Part shown: one piece after another, positions 17,578 through 25,107 of the stretch
Position numbering within the stretch: the first letter of the stretch is position 1
How the letters are laid out: each line of letters opens with the position of its first letter
DNA from: Flavobacteriales bacterium
GTDB taxonomy: Bacteria > Bacteroidota > Bacteroidia > Flavobacteriales_F > PHOS-HE28
Assembly (NCBI GenBank): GCA_016710965.1
Contig: JADJTW010000009.1
Location: 62,001-126,000, forward strand
Direction: 5' to 3'
DNA: 64,000 bases
Notes under the pieces: model-generated
What the model was told of the DNA's origin: nothing
Seen by the model: only the letters and a program-made list of their open reading frames with translations
Databases searched by the model: none
Made by a program: the position numbers and the translations under genes

Positions 17578-17832
17578 CTACCGGGCTGCTCCTGTGATCA
17601 GCGCGCGTATGCGATCACGGCTCTTCCAGCTCTTCACCTCCAGTTCACGCCGATATGCGCCGGCCTTGTCAGGGTACGATTCACTGTAGACCGCTTGCCA
17701 GTCCTTCGCCCGGGCGCTCCAGCCTCGATGGTCGCTCAGGTGCTTGCGCAAACGCTCGGCCAGCGGCTCGGTCGTGTGACCCACATAGTAGCGGTCCAGC
17801 GCCGGTGAGTAGAGAATGTACAGGCAAGCCAT
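17578..17832 (-). CDS. GIY-YIG nuclease family protein, copy 1
   Basis: This 84-residue protein is a single GIY-YIG endonuclease domain: LYILYSPALDRYYVGHT supplies the GIY and YIG halves. An arginine in LAERLRKH and a glutamate in YRRELEVKSW match the catalytic positions. No DNA-binding or UvrC domain is attached. The final residues (GAAR) and the stop codon TAG are encoded by tRNA-like D-arm sequence, GCAGCCCGGTAG, so the gene is joined into a tRNA gene remnant. An upstream ATG at 17850 would add six residues; I chose 17832 because it directly precedes the domain. It could be a mobile or homing-type nuclease. Confidence 0.85.
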   Translation of the reverse strand: MACLYILYSPALDRYYVGHTTEPLAERLRKHLSDHRGWSARAKDWQAVYSESYPDKAGAYRRELEVKSWKSRDRIRALITGAAR

Positions 17833-17926
17833 GGAAACGCAGAAGGCCATCCCTCACAGGACAGCCTTCCTCCGGTCGGGGTGACTGGATTCGAACCAGC
17901 GACCATCCCGCCTCCGGCGGGATGCG

Positions 17927-18181
17927 CTACCGGGCTGCTCCTGTGATCAGCGCGCGTATGCGATCACGGCTCTTCCAGCTCTTCACCTCCAGTTCACGCC
18001 GATATGCGCCGGCCTTGTCAGGGTACGATTCACTGTAGACCGCTTGCCAGTCCTTCGCCCGGGCGCTCCAGCCTCGATGGTCGCTCAGGTGCTTGCGCAA
18101 ACGCTCGGCCAGCGGCTCGGTCGTGTGACCCACATAGTAGCGGTCCAGCGCCGGTGAGTAGAGAATGTACAAGCAAGCCAT
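17927..18181 (-). CDS. GIY-YIG nuclease family protein, copy 2
   Basis: The predicted protein is identical to copy 1, 349 bp away. On its 5' side, about 40 bp upstream, lies the 3' end of the tRNA-Pro-like unit at 18225-18310. On its 3' side, a tRNA 3' half with T-arm and acceptor follows directly after the stop codon. The pattern looks like insertion of a nuclease gene into a tRNA gene with regeneration of the 3' half. The longer start at 18199 is possible. Confidence 0.85.
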   Translation of the reverse strand: MACLYILYSPALDRYYVGHTTEPLAERLRKHLSDHRGWSARAKDWQAVYSESYPDKAGAYRRELEVKSWKSRDRIRALITGAAR

Positions 18182-18224
18182 GGAAACGCAGAAGGCCATC
18201 CCTCACAGGACAGCCTTCCTCCGG

Positions 18225-18310
18225 TCGGGGTGACTGGATTCGAACCAGCGACCACTTGCCCCCTTGCTCCCCATCAGGCGGGATGCGCTACCGGGCTGCG
18301 CTACACCCCG
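18225..18310 (-). tRNA. Chimeric tRNA-Pro-like unit, probably not functional
   Basis: Read on the minus strand, it starts CGGGGTGTAGCGCAGCCC, the acceptor and D-arm of tRNA-Pro. It ends with GGTTCGAATCC (T-arm), CACCCCG (acceptor 3' strand) and discriminator A. The part between D-arm and T-arm is about 12 nt too long and forms no regular 17-nt anticodon arm. It appears to join a palindromic 5' half to a genuine tRNA-Pro 3' half (GGGGGCAAGTGGTCGC). It is the only unit in the array with both ends of the tRNA. I would call it a pseudo-tRNA unless a covariance search says otherwise. Confidence 0.5.
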
Positions 18311-18524
18311 AAGGACTTGTCCCGCATTTCGCAGCGACCATCCCGCCATCAGGCGGGATGCGCTACCGGGCTGCGCTACACCCCGAAGGACTTGTCCCGC
18401 ATTTCGCAGCGACCATCCCGCCATCAGGAGCGCCCCGCGCTACACCCCGAAGGACTTGTCCCGCATTTCGCAGCGACCATCCCGCCATCAGGCGGGATGC
18501 GCTACCGGGCTGCGCTACACCCCG
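18311..18524 (-). repeat. Three tandem tRNA-Pro 5'-half units (75, 64, 75 bp)
   Basis: Units 18450-18524, 18386-18449 and 18311-18385 each begin CGGGGTGTAGCGC (tRNA-Pro acceptor and D-arm start). They continue to a CCCGCC...GGCGGG palindrome where the anticodon arm should be, then GGTCGCTGCGAAATGCGGGA and CAAGTCCTT. They have no T-arm or acceptor 3' strand. The middle unit lacks part of the D-arm. They run head to tail into the chimeric unit at 18225-18310. Confidence 0.75.
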
Positions 18525-18572
18525 AAGAGGGCGCGAATGTAGCAAAGCAAGCGAGAGGGTGCCGGGCAGGAA

Positions 18573-20642
18573 CTAACCGCTAGGCGCGAGCGGAACATCG
18601 ATCATCACCGTTGTACCGCGTCCAGGCTGAGGATCGACTTCCACGCGGCCACCGAGCTCGGCAGCCCGTGAGCGAACCCCGGAAAGCCCTATTCCGCCAA
18701 CGACCCGCGCGGGATCGAAACCGACCCCGTCATCCTCAACAATAAGATTGACACCTTCCTCGCTGCGGACCACTTGAATGGTCAAACTGCTCGCACGGGA
18801 ATGCTTGAGCACATTGCTCACGAGTTCTTGAACGATCCGATACAGTACCAATTCGGTGTGCTGCTCCAACCGATCCTCCATGCCATGCAGATTGAGTTCC
18901 ACATCCAGCTTGCCGGGCATTTGAATGGTGTTCCGCAGATCGTGCAGCGCAGCGGCAAGGCCCACACGGGATATTGCACCACGAGCCATGTCGTGCGAGA
19001 TGCGCCTGACCTCCACTACAGCATCATCCAGCATCGCATATACTTTATCGTACGCCTCTCCCGGTCCCGGTCCGACTGTGCGTACCGCGGGCTCCAGCAC
19101 CTCGAACTGCATCTTAGTTGCGCTGAGCATGCTGCCGAGCCCGTCGTGCAGGTCCTGCGCAATTCGTCCACGCTCCTTGTCCTGACCATCGAGCATGGCT
19201 TCGAGCGCGTGGATCTCCTGTTGCTGCATGATGTCATTCACATCCTTCTCATAAACGAGCTGTTGCTGGCGCATGAGGTTCTTACGATGCTGCAAATTGC
19301 GGGCGAGCAGCGCAGCAAAGGCCAGGAGCACGATGGCCATGCCGATGAGCACGTTGCGCTCCAGCGTGCGCCGAGATTCCTTCTCCGCCCGCAGGTCGAT
19401 CTCGGCCTTTAGCTCCTTGATCTCCAGGTTCCTCGCTTCAGCATCGTATTTCTCCCGCATTTCGGCATTTGCGAGCGCTTGCACGGTGCCCTTGCTGAAG
19501 AGACTGTCCTGAATGTCGCGTGCGCGCTCGAAATGGATCAGTGCCTCCGAGAGGCGCCCTTGCTGCCTCAGGCAATCAGCCAATTCGTCGGACGCATCCA
19601 GCTCCAGCAGCATGTTGCGCGAGCGCTGGCACCATTCGATCACTTGCCGGAGCATGGTCTCTGCCTCCTGGCTGCGATCGGTGCCGTTGAGCAATGAGGC
19701 CAGCGCGAAGAGCGTCTCCGCCCGGTCTTCATCCGTACCCTCTAAGGCTATCATCCGGAGCAAGGACCGGTATTCATCCTCAGCCTCCTCCACCCTGTCC
19801 ATCGCCAGCAGGTTAGCCGCTTTGTTGGTGCGGGCCAGGATGCGGCCCTTGGGATTGTCCACCTCCCGGAGGATATCCAACGCGGAATCGGAGTAGGCCA
19901 ACGAAAGCTCGAAACTGTCGAGGTGGTAGAGGGGTTGCGCGATCCCGATGAACGCATTCGCCAGGCCGGCAGGATCGCGATGCAGTCGTTGGAGCCGGAT
20001 GTGCTCCCTATGCGTGGCCAGGGCGTCGTCGTATTGCTTCAGCTGTGCATACAGACGCGCCAGGGAGAAGGTGCTGTTGAGGGTCCCGACTTCATCGCCG
20101 ATCCGCTTGCGTATCTCCAGGGCTCTGAACGTGTGGGCGATGGCCATCTTGATCATCCCCAACTCGGCGCAGATCCCGGCGAGTCCATTGCACGAACGCG
20201 CAATGGAAACCTCATCCTTCAACGCCTCGCTTCGGCGCAATGCTTCGTCGAGGGCGTCATGGCCTTCTCGCAATCTGCCCATCTCCCCGAGCAGCACACC
20301 CAGCTTCTGCAAGGTGCTGATCACCCCTTTTGCCTCGCCATGGCGCAATTCAATGCCTAGCGCCCTGCGGAATTGCTCAAGGGCTTCCTCGTTACGGTTG
20401 CGCACTTGGTAGCTGAGGCCGATACGTTTATACGCCAGTGAGGCTTGAAGGCTGTCGGCGGTGCTGCCCACCAGTCTTAGCACCTCGTTCGCGTAATGGA
20501 CGGCACTATCCGGGTCTTCCTCGTACACTTCCAATGAACGATCGAGCAACCACTCAGGACCGTGCGACTGAGCCACGGTACGCATGCTGGGCGCCGCGAA
20601 CGCGAAGAGGATGCAAGGAACGAAGAGGGGGCGAGGCATCAC
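18573..20642 (-). CDS. TPR-containing sensor histidine kinase (HisKA_3 type)
   Basis: The 689-residue protein has a signal peptide or membrane anchor at its start and tetratricopeptide repeats over residues about 30-380. A coiled-coil rich in E and K follows, then a membrane helix near 429-446 (GMAIVLLAFAALLARNL). The kinase part has the HisKA_3 phosphoacceptor in RIAQDLHDGLGSMLSAT (near residue 498) and an ATPase domain with ELVSNVLKHSRA and VEDDGVGFDP...GGIGLSGVRSRA. This kinase class pairs with LuxR/NarL-type regulators. One is encoded at 21596-22237 on the same strand, separated only by a lipoprotein gene. Confidence 0.94.
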   Translation of the reverse strand: MMPRPLFVPCILFAFAAPSMRTVAQSHGPEWLLDRSLEVYEEDPDSAVHYANEVLRLVGSTADSLQASLAYKRIGLSYQVRNRNEEALEQFRRALGIELRHGEAKGVISTLQKLGVLLGEMGRLREGHDALDEALRRSEALKDEVSIARSCNGLAGICAELGMIKMAIAHTFRALEIRKRIGDEVGTLNSTFSLARLYAQLKQYDDALATHREHIRLQRLHRDPAGLANAFIGIAQPLYHLDSFELSLAYSDSALDILREVDNPKGRILARTNKAANLLAMDRVEEAEDEYRSLLRMIALEGTDEDRAETLFALASLLNGTDRSQEAETMLRQVIEWCQRSRNMLLELDASDELADCLRQQGRLSEALIHFERARDIQDSLFSKGTVQALANAEMREKYDAEARNLEIKELKAEIDLRAEKESRRTLERNVLIGMAIVLLAFAALLARNLQHRKNLMRQQQLVYEKDVNDIMQQQEIHALEAMLDGQDKERGRIAQDLHDGLGSMLSATKMQFEVLEPAVRTVGPGPGEAYDKVYAMLDDAVVEVRRISHDMARGAISRVGLAAALHDLRNTIQMPGKLDVELNLHGMEDRLEQHTELVLYRIVQELVSNVLKHSRASSLTIQVVRSEEGVNLIVEDDGVGFDPARVVGGIGLSGVRSRAAELGGRVEVDPQPGRGTTVMIDVPLAPSG

Positions 20643-20686
20643 GGTCCTTCGTTCATGTTCGCCCCCTCATGTTCCAGCTTCGTCTA

Positions 20687-21544
20687 TTACGGAGCACAGA
20701 TGGACCAACGTGGCTCGGTGCTGGAATCGCTGTCGGTGTCAACGAAAATGCACTTGACGGCGTTGGTGCCGAATGGATCCACGTTATGGTCGAAGTAGAG
20801 GAAGTCCAGCGTGCCAGCAGTAGTGGAAAGCGTGAACTCCACGTTGTTGTTCGTGACGTCGTCGGTGAGCGTCAGTGCATCGGCCAGTTGATACACGTAT
20901 GCGAACCCGCATACGCCCTGTGCACCGTCCTCCATGCCACCGTTCACATAAATGGTCGGGTCCTCGGGAGGCAAGTTGGGATCCACATCCTGCTTATCGC
21001 CGATGCGCACGTGGCGAGGGCGCTTGGGCTTCTTCGGAGGAGCCCCGGCGGGATCATCAAGCACGTTCCCTGCAACGTCCACGATATGGACCTTCAGGTC
21101 GGTCATGTCCCTGCCATCAACCGTTCTCGGGATCTGGTAAATGGTATGAACGAAGAGACCCTTGGCATTGCCTTCAGCTGCCACGGCTTGGAAGAACAGG
21201 TCCCAAGTGGTGCTGTTGACCTTCTCGTTCACCAACTTGTAGGTGACGCTCGCAGCGTGCGGTATTACGGTGTACAGCATCAATCGGTGGTCATCGCGTC
21301 CGATCACCCGGTTCATGAGATAGGTGAAAGGGTGGTCCAGCACATCATCGGGGAAGGTGCTCACGCTGGTGGTCTCGTAACTGTTGGGCTTGGTGTGGTG
21401 GTCGTTGGAACCTGCGCGCAGCGCGATCTCGGCTTTGGCGCGCGCTACCGTGGTATCGGCCATGCTAGAACTTCCTTCGCCGCCATCGCCCGAGCATGAG
21501 GGCAACAAAGCAGCAAGCATCAAGGGAACGATCAGCTTCTTCAT
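20687..21544 (-). CDS. Hypothetical lipoprotein
   Basis: The 285-residue protein starts MKKLIVPLMLAALLPSC, a lipoprotein signal with the lipobox Cys at position 17. The mature part carries a proline/lysine-rich linker (PPKKPKRPRH) and a C-terminal region with VNGGMEDGAQGVCGFAYVYQLAD. I do not recognise a domain. It lies between a TPR histidine kinase and its probable response regulator, all on the minus strand, so it might be a sensor accessory or a target. A longer frame begins at 21592, but the signal peptide fixes the start at 21544. Confidence 0.75.
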   Translation of the reverse strand: MKKLIVPLMLAALLPSCSGDGGEGSSSMADTTVARAKAEIALRAGSNDHHTKPNSYETTSVSTFPDDVLDHPFTYLMNRVIGRDDHRLMLYTVIPHAASVTYKLVNEKVNSTTWDLFFQAVAAEGNAKGLFVHTIYQIPRTVDGRDMTDLKVHIVDVAGNVLDDPAGAPPKKPKRPRHVRIGDKQDVDPNLPPEDPTIYVNGGMEDGAQGVCGFAYVYQLADALTLTDDVTNNNVEFTLSTTAGTLDFLYFDHNVDPFGTNAVKCIFVDTDSDSSTEPRWSICAP

Positions 21545-21595
21545 GGTGTGGTGGTTTGGGTTCGGGTTGGGTTTCGTTCGTGCAAGGATCATTGT

Positions 21596-22237
21596 TCAGG
21601 TGTTCCAGCCGCGTTCCATGGCATAGCGCACCAAGCCGGCCGGGTTCTTCAGCCCCAGCTTGTGCATCACGTTCCTCCGGTGCGTTTCCACTGTCGCATA
21701 GCTCAGGCCGAGCGCGTCGGAGATCTCCTGCGTGGAGTGGGACTGGGCTACCAGGCGGATGATCTCCTTTTCCCGACGTGTAAGCGTTGGAACAGGCGGA
21801 GCCGGTTGCGCCGGGTCATTGGCCTCATCCAGCAGTTTGCTCACTTCCGGTGCCAGGTAGCGGTGGCCTGCTGCAACAGTGCGCAGCGCCTCGCTGAATT
21901 GCTTGCGATCCGTGTTCTTGAGCACGTAGCCGCTGGCACCGGCATCTATCACTTCCGTCACCATGTCCTTCTGGTGGTACATGCTAAGCACCAGCACGCG
22001 CACGTCGGGCCACCTGTCGCGAATGCGTTTCGTGGCCTCGATACCATCCATGCCCGGCGGCATGCTGATATCCATGACCACCACGTCCGGTTGCAAACGT
22101 GCCACCTCCGAGATGGCTTCGGCACCATTGTGCGCCATGCCGACAACCTTCAGGTCCTTCTCCTCCTTGAGCAAGGCAGTCAGGCCATCGAGGATGATGC
22201 TTTGGTCATCGACCAGCAGGATGCGTTTGGCGGACAT
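21596..22237 (-). CDS. LuxR/NarL-type response regulator
   Basis: The 213-residue protein has a receiver domain starting RILLVDDQSIILDGLTALL, with the phosphorylated Asp in VVMDISMPPGMDG and Lys in YVLKNTD. The LuxR helix-turn-helix is LTRREKEIIRLVAQSHSTQE through YATVETHRRNVMHKLGLKN. It probably receives phosphate from the TPR histidine kinase two genes downstream. ATG 22237 fits the receiver domain start. The longer frame would read through the hairpin at 22288-22313. A CACATTTG box lies close upstream. Confidence 0.95.
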   Translation of the reverse strand: MSAKRILLVDDQSIILDGLTALLKEEKDLKVVGMAHNGAEAISEVARLQPDVVVMDISMPPGMDGIEATKRIRDRWPDVRVLVLSMYHQKDMVTEVIDAGASGYVLKNTDRKQFSEALRTVAAGHRYLAPEVSKLLDEANDPAQPAPPVPTLTRREKEIIRLVAQSHSTQEISDALGLSYATVETHRRNVMHKLGLKNPAGLVRYAMERGWNT

Positions 22238-22287
22238 GGATTCGTGCGATTTTGCGCTTTCCAAATGTGAGGTGCCCGATCCAAGGA

Positions 22288-22313
22288 AAAAATACCTGTT
22301 TCCAGGTATTTTT
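22288..22313 (-). terminator. Intrinsic terminator with GAAA tetraloop
   Basis: An 11-bp perfect inverted repeat, AAAAATACCTG/CAGGTATTTTT, has a 4-nt loop that reads GAAA on the minus strand and is followed there by a T-run. It would end transcription of the small frame at 22388-22489. The T-rich flanks on both sides could also allow plus-strand termination. Confidence 0.7.
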
Positions 22314-22387
22314 CGGGTGGCCGGAAAGTGCCGTTTTCGAGAGCCGTGCAAGCCGGAAAGCCGCGCCAGTATTGAAGAAACACCGAC

Positions 22388-22489
22388 CTAAAGCACGCCC
22401 AACGTGCAGAGCAGGGCAAAAACGGCCAGGGCCAGATAGATCCCGAAAGTGGCAAGACCAGGGCTGAATTTGCGCAAGAGGGTGCTCAT
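22388..22489 (-). CDS. Possible 33-residue membrane protein
   Basis: The frame encodes MSTLLRKFSPGLATFGIYLA and a hydrophobic helix (LAVFALLCTLGVL), which is one membrane span. A strong terminator 75 bp downstream on the same strand suggests that something ending here is transcribed. I recognise no family. It could be a regulatory or stress-related micropeptide or chance. The rest of 22238-22683 contains only promoter elements for the genes on either side. Confidence 0.4.
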   Translation of the reverse strand: MSTLLRKFSPGLATFGIYLALAVFALLCTLGVL

Positions 22490-22649
22490 GGAGGGACCGT
22501 GGTAAGTGTGCGCGGCGAAAGTCGATCCGGCGCCGTCAGCGGGGTGTTTCGCCTGTGTGAACTCCCGCTCGATTGCCAACAGGACGAAGTGGATTGCGAA
22601 ACCGAACCGCAATGGACCAACGGGTGTTGCTTTGGACGAATGGCGGTTT

Positions 22650-22675
22650 GGCGCGAGACGCCGCCGGTAGTTTTG
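22650..22675 (+). promoter_or_regulatory. Promoter TTG...TAGTTTTG for the TonB receptor gene
   Basis: TAGTTTTG (22668-22675) matches the Bacteroidota -7 box exactly, and a TTTG lies about 17 nt upstream as the -33 element. Only 8 nt separate the box from ATG 22684, so the transcript would have a very short leader or none. Confidence 0.5.
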
Positions 22676-22683
22676 CGCCCCTG

Positions 22684-25107
22684 ATGCTGAAGATGATGGT
22701 GCCGTTTGCCAGGGCCAGCGCCCTTCTCCCGTTCCTCGCGCCCTTGCTCTGTTGCGCCCAGCACACAGTTACCTTAAGCGGATATGTCAAGGACGCCAGC
22801 AGCGGCGAAGCGCTCATCGGTGCCAACGTGTACGTGAAGGAGACCATGCGTGGGACGGCCACCAATGTGTACGGCTACTATGTGCTCAATATCGAGCCCG
22901 GTACGCATACCATCGTCATGAGCTTCGTGGGCTTCGAGGACAATGTGCAAGTGCTTGATGTGCAGAGCGATCTTAAGCTGAACATCGAAGCGAAGCCCGG
23001 ATCCATTGTCGTGGAGGAAGTGGAGATCGTGGGGGAGCGCAGCAAGGCGAACACCGAAGGCACGCAGATGGGAACGGTGGACCTGGACGTGCAACGATTG
23101 AGCACCCTGCCCGCCTTGCTGGGCGAGGTGGACATCCTGAAGACCATCCAGTTCCTGCCGGGCGTGAAGAGCAATGGCGAAGGCAACAGCGGTTTCTATG
23201 TGCGCGGCGGCGGACCTGACCAGAACCTGATACTGCTGGACAATGCCACAGTGTACAACGCCAGCCACCTCTTCGGGTTCTTCAGCGTGTTCAACGCCGA
23301 CGCGGTGAAGAACATTGAGCTCATCAAGGGCGGCATGCCAGCGAACTACGGCGGCCGCATCTCCTCGGTGCTCGACATCAACATGAAGGAAGGCAATGAC
23401 AAGGGCTTCCATGGGCAGGGCGGCATAGGCCTCATCAGCTCGCGCCTAACGCTCGAAGGGCCGCTGGTCAAGGATCGCGGCTCGTTCATCGTAAGTGGCC
23501 GTCGGACGTACATCGATGTGCTCACGAAGCCATTCCTGAACGACACGGGGTCATTCTCCGGCACGGGCTACTATTTCTACGACCTCAATGCCAAGGCCAA
23601 CTACCGCCTTAGCGACAAGGACCGGTTCTTCCTCAGCGGCTACTTCGGACGCGACGTGTTCACTTTCAAAGGCGCGAGCGAAGGCGATCCCGCGTTCCGG
23701 ATCCCCTGGGGCAACACCACCGTGAGCGCACGTTGGAACCACGTCTTCGGCCCCAAGCTCTTCCTGAACACCACGGCCACCTACAGCGATTACTCCTTTG
23801 CTTTCGACGCCGAACAGGACCAGTTCGCCTTCAAGCTCTTCAGCGGCATCAAGGACTATGGCCTGAAACTGGACCTGGCCCATTACCCCACCGCGCGCCA
23901 CCACCTGAAGTACGGTGCGCAATACATCTACCATGTATACACCACCAGCACGGTGGAGGTGAGCAGCGGCGATACCGAGTTCGACATCGACACCCCGCCG
24001 AAGCTGCACGCGCATGAAAGCGCGGTGTACGTACTGGACGATTTCGATGTGACGGACCTGCTCCGGGTGAACGCGGGAGTACGCCTCACCCGCTTCGACC
24101 ATGTAGGGCCCTATACTCTTTACGAGCTGGATGAGCGCGATCGTGCCATCGGCCAGGAGGAATTCAGCGTCGGCGAGCACATCGCCTCGTACATGGCGCT
24201 TGAGCCGCGCCTGAGCGCGCGCTATACCCTGGGGCCGAACAGCAGCGTGAAGGCAAGCTTCAACCGAGGGCAGCAATACGTTCACCTGGCCAGCTTCAGC
24301 AGCATCGCATTGCCCACCGATGTATGGATCCCGAGCAGCAACGGCGTCAAGCCCCAGATCGGCACACAATACGCCGGAGGCTATTTCCGCGACCTGTTCG
24401 AAGATGCGTACGAGGCCAGCGTGGAAGTCTATTACAAGGACTTCGACAATCTCATCGAGTACGCCGAGGGAGCACAGCCGCAGAACAACGGGAATACCAA
24501 TTATGATGCGCAGCTCGTATTCGGCACAGGCTACAGCTACGGCGCTGAGTTCTTCGCCAAGAAGCGCACCGGCAAGGTCAACGGTTGGCTCGGCTACACC
24601 TGGAGCAAGACCATGCGCCAGTTCCCGGACATCAATGAAGGGCGCGAATTCGCCAGTCGATGGGACCGCCGTCATGACCTGAGCCTGGTGATGGGCTATG
24701 AGCACAGCAAGCGCTGGAGCTTCGGAATGAGCTTCGTTTACGCCACGGGCCAGGCCGTTACCCTTCCGGTGAACCGCTACTTCATAGAAGGACAACTGGT
24801 GAGCGAATTCACCGAGCGCAACGGCTACCGCATGGTGCCCTATCACCGGCTGGACCTGAGCGCCACGCTCACCAATAAGGAGCACAAGACCGTGAAGGAC
24901 CCGCTTACCGGCGAGGAGAAGGAAGTGCTGCGCAAGTTCCGCAGCAGCTGGACCTTCGGCGTGTACAACGCCTACAACCGGCGCAACCCCTACTTCATTT
25001 ATTTCGGCACCGATGGCGTGCCCGCCAATGGCTCGTTCCAGATCGTAGCGAAACAAGTGTCGCTCTTCTCCATCCTACCGTCCGTCACATGGAATTTCAA
25101 GTTCTGA
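22684..25107 (+). CDS. TonB-dependent receptor with carboxypeptidase-regulatory-like domain
   Basis: The 807-residue outer-membrane protein begins with a signal peptide, then a CarboxypepD_reg-like beta-sandwich (VTLSGYVKDASSGEALIGAN, residues about 25-105). A plug domain follows (IQFLPGVKSNGEGNSGFYVRGG, NLILLDNATVYNASHLFGFF), then a long 22-strand-type barrel ending in an aromatic residue (VTWNFKF). It would import a ligand with TonB energy. The partner is the DUF4249 lipoprotein that overlaps its stop. It resembles the FecA/CirA-like receptors paired with DUF4249 rather than SusC/SusD pairs. ATG 22684 was chosen for the signal peptide and promoter spacing; ATG 22693 is possible. Confidence 0.93.
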   Translation: MLKMMVPFARASALLPFLAPLLCCAQHTVTLSGYVKDASSGEALIGANVYVKETMRGTATNVYGYYVLNIEPGTHTIVMSFVGFEDNVQVLDVQSDLKLNIEAKPGSIVVEEVEIVGERSKANTEGTQMGTVDLDVQRLSTLPALLGEVDILKTIQFLPGVKSNGEGNSGFYVRGGGPDQNLILLDNATVYNASHLFGFFSVFNADAVKNIELIKGGMPANYGGRISSVLDINMKEGNDKGFHGQGGIGLISSRLTLEGPLVKDRGSFIVSGRRTYIDVLTKPFLNDTGSFSGTGYYFYDLNAKANYRLSDKDRFFLSGYFGRDVFTFKGASEGDPAFRIPWGNTTVSARWNHVFGPKLFLNTTATYSDYSFAFDAEQDQFAFKLFSGIKDYGLKLDLAHYPTARHHLKYGAQYIYHVYTTSTVEVSSGDTEFDIDTPPKLHAHESAVYVLDDFDVTDLLRVNAGVRLTRFDHVGPYTLYELDERDRAIGQEEFSVGEHIASYMALEPRLSARYTLGPNSSVKASFNRGQQYVHLASFSSIALPTDVWIPSSNGVKPQIGTQYAGGYFRDLFEDAYEASVEVYYKDFDNLIEYAEGAQPQNNGNTNYDAQLVFGTGYSYGAEFFAKKRTGKVNGWLGYTWSKTMRQFPDINEGREFASRWDRRHDLSLVMGYEHSKRWSFGMSFVYATGQAVTLPVNRYFIEGQLVSEFTERNGYRMVPYHRLDLSATLTNKEHKTVKDPLTGEEKEVLRKFRSSWTFGVYNAYNRRNPYFIYFGTDGVPANGSFQIVAKQVSLFSILPSVTWNFKF

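Larger units (their letters stand above)
17538..18235. repeat. 349-bp tandem duplication carrying GIY-YIG gene and tRNA 3' half
   Basis: The segment 17538-17886 is repeated as 17887-18235, with a third partial copy of its start at 18236. Between the two GIY-YIG genes I saw one silent base difference (17826 G against 18175 A). Each unit holds a GIY-YIG gene followed, on the minus strand, by a tRNA-Pro-like 3' half: an arm-like palindrome, then TGGTTCGAATCC. After copy 2 the acceptor strand CACCCCG is also present; the outer copy continues instead into other sequence. The near identity means the duplication is recent or kept uniform. Confidence 0.85.

Noticed and set aside
18225..18524. CRISPR-like array
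   Set aside because: The repeats are directly adjacent, carry no spacers and are clearly tRNA-derived.
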